9,542 nucleotides of DNA from NCBI GenBank assembly GCA_902497185.1, contig CABVEG010000049.1, positions 1-9,542 of the forward strand, given 5' to 3'. A model generated the notes under the pieces. The model had not been told where the DNA came from. It ran no database searches and saw only the letters and a list, made by a program, of their open reading frames with translations. Positions 5,767 through 9,542 of the stretch are shown here, one piece after another. The stretch comes from an uncultured Eubacteriales bacterium. GTDB lineage: Bacteria > Bacillota > Clostridia > Lachnospirales > CAG-274. Position numbers and translations under genes: made by a program. Position 1 is the stretch's first letter; each line of letters opens with the position of its first letter.

Positions 5767-7938
5767 TTACATAGATTTTCTATCAGCAATTTCAGCCATT
5801 TTAGCCTCATTAAGTCTTGTATCTCCGCTTACTCTTGAATAACTTAAATAGCCGTTCATTCTCTCTATTTTAGTAAGATTTGAACTGCCGCACTTAGGGC
5901 ATACATCCATATCAAGCTCCTGATGACCACAGTCATCACAGTAAGAAAGGCTTAAATTAACACCTTCATAGAAGCCCATATCCATAGCTCTTTCAATAAG
6001 AGTAACAATGGCCTCTTTATTGTAAGAAATAGGATACTTAACATACTGTATTTTTCCGCCGTTCATTAAATTCCAAAATCTCTTTTCAAGATTCTGTTTC
6101 TGTATAGGAGTAATATCCTCCTTTACATGGCAATGGAAGCTGTTTGAAACATATTCCCTATCAGATACGTTGGCAATAATACCAAATTTTCTTCTAAACT
6201 GCTTAACCTGTAAACCGCAAAGACTTTCTGCAGGTGTTCCGTAAAGAGCATATAAAATTCCATCCTCTTTCTTGTATTGGTCAACCTTCTTGTTAATATA
6301 TTCCATTACTTCAATGGCAAACTGACCGTCTTCAACAAGGCTCTTCTGATTATAAAGCTGCTGAAGTTCATTAAGAGCAGTAATGCCAAAGCTTATAGTA
6401 CAGGACTTTAATAATGGCTTAATCTTATCATTAGGCTTCAAATGACCGCCATAGAAACCACCCTCGCAGTAAGCAACAGGATTTGTTGAGGCTTTCATCT
6501 CACCTAAATAATCAATAGTCTTTTTATGAAGAGTTCTTATCATTTCAAGATAGTAATCAAGAACTTCATAAAAATCTCTGCTTTCTGACCTTGCCTTAGC
6601 TAAAATCATAGGTAAATGCAGGCTTATTGCGCCAAGATTGAATCTGCCTACGGTTATAGCCTTATCATTTTCATCAGCAGGCTTCATACCGCCTCTTTCA
6701 AACCAAAGTGAAAGAAAAGCTCTACAGCCCATAGGACTAATAACAACTCCATACTTCTTATAAGCCTCTGCAACATAACTGTCACCGGAAAGACTTAACC
6801 AATCAGGGTACATAGTCTTTGCTGAACACTCAACTCCCGCAAGAAAAACATCGTGCAGCTCCTTACCTTCTGCGTGAAGTTCCTTATCATAGAGGAAAAC
6901 AATCTTAGGGAAAAGAACAGGCTTTTTATTATCTTTCTTTCCCTGACCTTCTCTGTGAACATCAAGAGCTGTAATTGCAGCCATTTTACCAAATCTGTCT
7001 TTAGCAAGACCTAAAGTAATTGTAATAAACGGATAATCACCTCTTGATGAACCAACGGAATTAAGCTTGTACTCAATGCCCTGAAAACCCTGCTCAAATT
7101 CACGTCTTACCTTTTTACAGGCAGCATTATCAATATATTTAAGGTCATCAACAGAAAGTTCATCACTTCCCTTAATATCCTTCATATATTCCTTTAATTC
7201 CTTACAGTACTTAGCATAGCTTTTTTCTGCATAAGGAGCAAGTATTTTATCAATTTCAGGTACGGTAAAGCCGCCATACTGCTGACTTGCTGTTGATAAA
7301 ACAACATCACCAATTACATCAAATGCAACAGGAAGTGTGTTAGGCTCATTATACCAAAGATTACCCATTTCAAAGCCGCCTTTAAGCACAGCGCCCATAT
7401 CAAACAAACAACAGTTCATTGTATCACGTCTTGCAGACATATCGTGTATATAAATATATCCATCCTTACAAGCCTGCTTTTCTTCAGTAGTAAGGAAAAA
7501 TTTCTGATAAAGCTCTTTATTTAAATGATTATATATAAGACTTCTTTTAGTGGCTACTAAGGCAGAATCCGTATTTGAGTTCTCCTTGTCTCCAATGTAC
7601 ATAATGCTCTGTGCCTTCTGATACACATCATCAAGCATATGAACAAAATCTTTTTTATAATTACGATAATCCTTATAACTTTTAGCTACCTTAGGCTCAA
7701 TAGCCTCTAAAGCACTTTCAACAAGATTGTGCATAGTCTGAATAGGGATATTTTTTATTCCGCTCTCAAGTATGTGAGACTCTACCCAGCCAACAACATC
7801 TTCATACTGTTCCTGTGTAAAGGCAAACATAACTCTGTTTGCAGATTTTGTAATAGCGGCAACAATCTTAGTAGAATCAAAGGCTTCTAAGGTTCCATCC
7901 TTTTTAATAATATATATATTCTTTATGTCACTTTCCAC
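5767..7938 (-). CDS. nrdD: Anaerobic (class III) ribonucleoside-triphosphate reductase NrdD
   Basis: This oxygen-sensitive glycyl-radical enzyme reduces ribonucleoside triphosphates to dNTPs. The 723-residue product starts with an ATP-cone allosteric domain (about residues 5-97, with KKDGTLEAFDSTKI), which senses ATP and dATP. C176/C177 (TMNCCLFDM) and C405 (PMGCRAFL) are the likely active-site cysteines, by comparison with the E. coli pair near 175 and 384. A zinc site is formed by C667, C670, C680 and C683 (CDDC...CPKC). The radical glycine is most likely G696 in ERMNGYLSYSR, and the end GDTRLNEAKMAEIADR matches Clostridial NrdD. The start is GTG, seven bases after GGAGGTG. nrdG and dut follow on the same strand. 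A sigma-A promoter overlapped by two NrdR-like boxes indicates repression by NrdR. Confidence 0.98.
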   Translation of the reverse strand: MESDIKNIYIIKKDGTLEAFDSTKIVAAITKSANRVMFAFTQEQYEDVVGWVESHILESGIKNIPIQTMHNLVESALEAIEPKVAKSYKDYRNYKKDFVHMLDDVYQKAQSIMYIGDKENSNTDSALVATKRSLIYNHLNKELYQKFFLTTEEKQACKDGYIYIHDMSARRDTMNCCLFDMGAVLKGGFEMGNLWYNEPNTLPVAFDVIGDVVLSTASQQYGGFTVPEIDKILAPYAEKSYAKYCKELKEYMKDIKGSDELSVDDLKYIDNAACKKVRREFEQGFQGIEYKLNSVGSSRGDYPFITITLGLAKDRFGKMAAITALDVHREGQGKKDNKKPVLFPKIVFLYDKELHAEGKELHDVFLAGVECSAKTMYPDWLSLSGDSYVAEAYKKYGVVISPMGCRAFLSLWFERGGMKPADENDKAITVGRFNLGAISLHLPMILAKARSESRDFYEVLDYYLEMIRTLHKKTIDYLGEMKASTNPVAYCEGGFYGGHLKPNDKIKPLLKSCTISFGITALNELQQLYNQKSLVEDGQFAIEVMEYINKKVDQYKKEDGILYALYGTPAESLCGLQVKQFRRKFGIIANVSDREYVSNSFHCHVKEDITPIQKQNLEKRFWNLMNGGKIQYVKYPISYNKEAIVTLIERAMDMGFYEGVNLSLSYCDDCGHQELDMDVCPKCGSSNLTKIERMNGYLSYSRVSGDTRLNEAKMAEIADRKSM

Positions 7939-7945
7939 TATCTAA

Positions 7946-7953
7946 CACCTCCT
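7946..7953 (-). promoter_or_regulatory. Ribosome binding site fixing the nrdD GTG start
   Basis: AGGAGGTG on the minus strand lies seven bases before GTG at 7938-7936. It overlaps the proximal NrdR-like box, so bound NrdR would cover the DNA encoding the start of the leader. Confidence 0.8.
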
Positions 7954-7964
7954 ATATTTAGTGG
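7949..7964 (-). promoter_or_regulatory. NrdR box, proximal
   Basis: CTCCTATATTTAGTGG (plus strand) matches the palindromic NrdR consensus ACACTATATATAGTGT at about 11 of 16 positions, with the TATAT core and TAGTG arm intact. Its centre is 32 bp from that of the distal box, the spacing of about three helical turns typical of paired NrdR sites. It lies just downstream of the -10 element. Confidence 0.75.
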
Positions 7965-7972
7965 TAAGAATT

Positions 7973-8001
7973 ATTTTACACCACTATATCTAGTATGTCA
8001 A
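7973..8001 (-). promoter_or_regulatory. Sigma-A promoter of nrdD-nrdG-dut
   Basis: On the minus strand TTGACA (8001-7996) is a perfect -35, followed by a 17-base spacer and TAAAAT (7978-7973) as -10. Transcription would start near 7966, giving a leader of about 28 bases. The distal NrdR-like box fills the spacer. Confidence 0.85.
7981..7996 (-). promoter_or_regulatory. NrdR box, distal
   Basis: CCACTATATCTAGTAT (plus strand) matches the NrdR consensus ACACTATATATAGTGT at about 13 of 16 positions. It lies between the -35 and -10 elements, so binding would block RNA polymerase. NrdR is the ATP-cone zinc-ribbon repressor of ribonucleotide reductase operons; its own gene is not in this window. 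Confidence 0.8.
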
Positions 8002-8021
8002 CCAGTTATAAAAACAATTTT

Positions 8022-8127
8022 TGCACAAATAACCCCTATGATTTTTAGTAATATTTTTAACTTGACAAGTAAAACGGCTTAAAACTGCCCCTTTTACTTG
8101 TTACATAATTGTAATATTATTTGTGCA
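8022..8127 (-). terminator. Nested inverted repeats after the HAD gene, probable terminator region
   Basis: An inner 10-bp perfect stem pairs ACAAGTAAAA (8065-8074) with TTTTACTTGT (8092-8101), with GGC/GCC inside it. An outer 11-bp perfect pair is TGCACAAATAA (8022-8032) with TTATTTGTGCA (8117-8127). On the minus strand the outer repeat is followed shortly by TTGTTTTTATAAC. The block lies between the HAD stop and the nrdD promoter and would insulate the two units. The inner stem lacks a canonical T run, so termination is likely but not certain. Confidence 0.5.
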
Positions 8128-8143
8128 TTTTTACCATTGATTT

Positions 8144-8968
8144 TTACAAATTATACCTTAAATACTTATAAAATGCACTAGCCAAACCATTATTTTCAAC
8201 ATTATCGGTTACATAATCAGCGTGTTTAAACAGGCTTTCACTTGAATTTCCCATTGCAATACCTGTATTGGCAAATTTCAACATCTCAATATCATTTACG
8301 CCATCTCCTATGGCAATGGTATCATTTATGCTTCCGCCGTAATAATCCAAAACCTTTTGTATGCCCTTTGCCTTTGTTACACCCTTTATATTTACTTCAC
8401 CACTGTTTCGACCAAATTCCTTTATTGTATATGGTACTATGGTATATTTTTCACCTACCATTTTTCTCATATCTTCAATAAGAATATCCGTATCATAATA
8501 AAGTATTTTATTAATGTTCTCTATTTCCTTAAAATTATCAGTTCTTGTCATCATATTATAAAAATAGTCAGTTTCAATATTTCTGCCAAGACGTATAAAT
8601 ACATCCTTTAAAAATTCCTGTGTATGCTTGTTGTTATACACATTTTCATCTGTTTCAGCAGAAAACTTTATATTATTTTTCTCCAAAATATCAATTATTC
8701 TTCCTGCTTCTTCCTTTGTCATAGAACAGCTTTCTATAACCCTTCCTTCAACTGCAACATAGCCTCCTGCTGCACCTACAATGCCGTCAAAACCTATATC
8801 CAGTATATAATCAAATATTTCACACTTTGATCTTCCCGTTGCAAGAAATACCTTATGACCCTTTTCCCTTGCCCATTTTATTGCCTCAATGGCAGAAAAT
8901 GGTACTTTACCATTTCTGTCGGTTAAAGTACCATCTATGTCAATAAAAATATATTTTAAGGAAATCAT
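8144..8968 (-). CDS. Cof-type HAD-superfamily IIB phosphatase
   Basis: This is a cytoplasmic phosphatase of the haloacid dehalogenase superfamily, 274 residues, normal for the Cof group. Motif I is FIDIDGTLTD with nucleophile Asp10 and acid/base Asp12. Motif II is FLATGRS with Thr44. The C2-type cap lies roughly between residues 85 and 185. The motif III lysine is in the NIKGVTKAKGIQ segment, and motif IV is IAIGDGVNDIEML with the Mg-binding aspartates around 222-226. Members act on sugar phosphates, nucleotides or cofactor phosphates such as FMN and PLP, and the substrate cannot be read from sequence. Its ATG overlaps the queF stop in an ATGA, so translation is probably coupled. A queuosine role is not implied, because such genes are common passengers. 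Confidence 0.93.
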   Translation of the reverse strand: MISLKYIFIDIDGTLTDRNGKVPFSAIEAIKWAREKGHKVFLATGRSKCEIFDYILDIGFDGIVGAAGGYVAVEGRVIESCSMTKEEAGRIIDILEKNNIKFSAETDENVYNNKHTQEFLKDVFIRLGRNIETDYFYNMMTRTDNFKEIENINKILYYDTDILIEDMRKMVGEKYTIVPYTIKEFGRNSGEVNIKGVTKAKGIQKVLDYYGGSINDTIAIGDGVNDIEMLKFANTGIAMGNSSESLFKHADYVTDNVENNGLASAFYKYLRYNL

Positions 8969-9462
8969 CTGTTATCAACCTTTTCAGGATAAAGATCATG
9001 GTTTGAAAGTCGATTCCATGCAACCTCTTCCCACTTAGTTCCCTTTTTACCGTAGTTGCAGTAAGGGTCAATTGAAATACCGCCCCTAGGTGTAAATTTC
9101 CCCCAAACCTCAATATATTTAGGGTCCATTAGCTTAATTAAGTCCTTCATAATAATATTCATACAATCCTCATGAAAATCACCGTGATTTCTGAAACTGA
9201 ATAAATATAGCTTTAAACTCTTGCTCTCTACCATCTTTTCAGAGGGAACATAGCTTATATATATTGTTGCAAAATCAGGTTGTCCCGTAATAGGACAAAG
9301 ACTTGTAAATTCAGGACAATTAAACTTGACAAAATAATCATTTTCAGGATGCTTGTTTACAAATGTTTCAAGTACCTCGGGAGCATAGTCGCTTTTATAT
9401 GCAACGCCCTTGTTTCCAAGTAATGTTACTCCCTCTAATTCTTCTTTGTTTCTTCCACTCAT
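8965..9462 (-). CDS. queF: NADPH-dependent 7-cyano-7-deazaguanine reductase QueF
   Basis: QueF reduces the nitrile of preQ0 to the amine preQ1, the last free-base step before tRNA-guanine transglycosylase in queuosine synthesis. From the chosen start the product has 165 residues, the length of the single-domain (YkvM-like) type. Cys56 in FTSLCPITGQPDFA forms the thioimide with preQ0, and Asp63 is the proton donor. ESKSLKLYLFSFRNHG at about 79-94 is the NADPH-binding QueF motif. His97-Glu98 contribute to substrate recognition, as in the B. subtilis enzyme. The frame is open 15 codons further upstream, but that part runs into the terminal repeat and lacks an SD. The ATG at 9462 has GGAGG five bases upstream and gives the MSGRN start expected of the family. 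No queC, queD or queE is nearby, and no preQ1 riboswitch is visible in the 80 bases upstream. Confidence 0.97.
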   Translation of the reverse strand: MSGRNKEELEGVTLLGNKGVAYKSDYAPEVLETFVNKHPENDYFVKFNCPEFTSLCPITGQPDFATIYISYVPSEKMVESKSLKLYLFSFRNHGDFHEDCMNIIMKDLIKLMDPKYIEVWGKFTPRGGISIDPYCNYGKKGTKWEEVAWNRLSNHDLYPEKVDNR

Positions 9463-9467
9463 AATTT

Positions 9468-9472
9468 CCTCC
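9468..9472 (-). promoter_or_regulatory. Ribosome binding site fixing the queF start
   Basis: GGAGG on the minus strand lies five bases before ATG at 9462-9460. This supports the 165-residue product rather than a start inside the repeat. Confidence 0.85.
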
Positions 9473-9495
9473 GATAATTTATGCGAATATTGAAA

Positions 9496-9542
9496 CCCCT
9501 CAGTCACTTCGTGACAGCTCCCCTATAAGGGGCGCTAAATCA
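9496..9542. repeat. Hairpin repeat element, cut by the window end
   Basis: The block reads CCCCTCA, then the hairpin GTCAC-TTC-GTGAC (9503-9515), then CCCCT-ATA-AGGGG (9520-9532). The second hairpin is extended by AGC (9516-9518) with GCT (9534-9536). The minus-strand core, GAGCTGTCACGAAGTGACTG, is one I recall as a high-copy intergenic repeat of gut Clostridia, probably a small palindromic or MITE-like element. It lies 24 bases upstream of the queF SD. The far boundary is outside the window. Confidence 0.65.

Noticed and set aside
8242..8830. Three overlapping plus-strand frames opposite the HAD phosphatase.
   Set aside because: They are shadows of a gene with complete HAD motifs I, II and IV.
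9463..9507. A 15-residue N-terminal extension of QueF.
   Set aside because: The upstream ATG lies inside the terminal repeat without an SD, whereas the ATG at 9462 has GGAGG and gives the family length of 165 residues.
9463..9542. A preQ1 riboswitch upstream of queF.
   Set aside because: Neither the compact preQ1 pseudoknot loop nor its A-rich tail is visible. The bases are accounted for by the repeat and the SD, though more leader could lie outside the window.

Overview
The window looks like chromosomal DNA of a strictly anaerobic, low-GC Gram-positive bacterium of the class Clostridia, probably close to the Lachnospiraceae. The signs are AT-rich codon use, strong GGAGG-type Shine-Dalgarno (SD) sites, an oxygen-sensitive class III ribonucleotide reductase with its radical-SAM activase, NrdR-type operators, and a hairpin repeat at the right end of a type I recall from gut Clostridia. 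No phage, transposase, CRISPR, rRNA or tRNA gene is visible.

Layout. Bases 12-2413 carry two plus-strand genes: an unrecognised 515-residue protein, then a lipoprotein with S-layer-homology (SLH) sequence. Bases 2414-2739 form a convergent intergenic region with a terminator hairpin and an unusually dense, GC-richer block of hairpins (about 2541-2734). Everything to the right is on the minus strand. In transcription order from the right these are queF (9462-8965) and an overlapping HAD phosphatase; nrdD, nrdG and a dUTPase gene (7938-4668); and miaB with a DUF3006 gene (4376-2740).

How the genes work together. The central operon handles deoxynucleotides. NrdD makes dNTPs anaerobically, NrdG installs its glycyl radical, and the dUTPase removes dUTP and yields dUMP for dTTP synthesis. 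It is preceded by a clear sigma-A promoter (TTGACA-17-TAAAAT). Two NrdR-box-like palindromes overlap this promoter with centres 32 bp apart, so repression by NrdR when dNTPs are plentiful is strongly suggested. A perfect 12-bp hairpin lies between nrdD and nrdG, and a strong U-tailed terminator follows dut. miaB and queF both serve tRNA anticodon-loop modification (ms2i6A37 and queuosine34) but lie in separate transcription units.

The catalogue of proteins is mostly housekeeping. The less ordinary parts are the structured block at 2541-2734, the nested inverted repeats at 8022-8127, the repeat abutting queF, the dUTPase with an insert and an altered motif 5, the SLH lipoprotein that looks like the front half of a SpoIID-type protein, and the unrecognised first gene.
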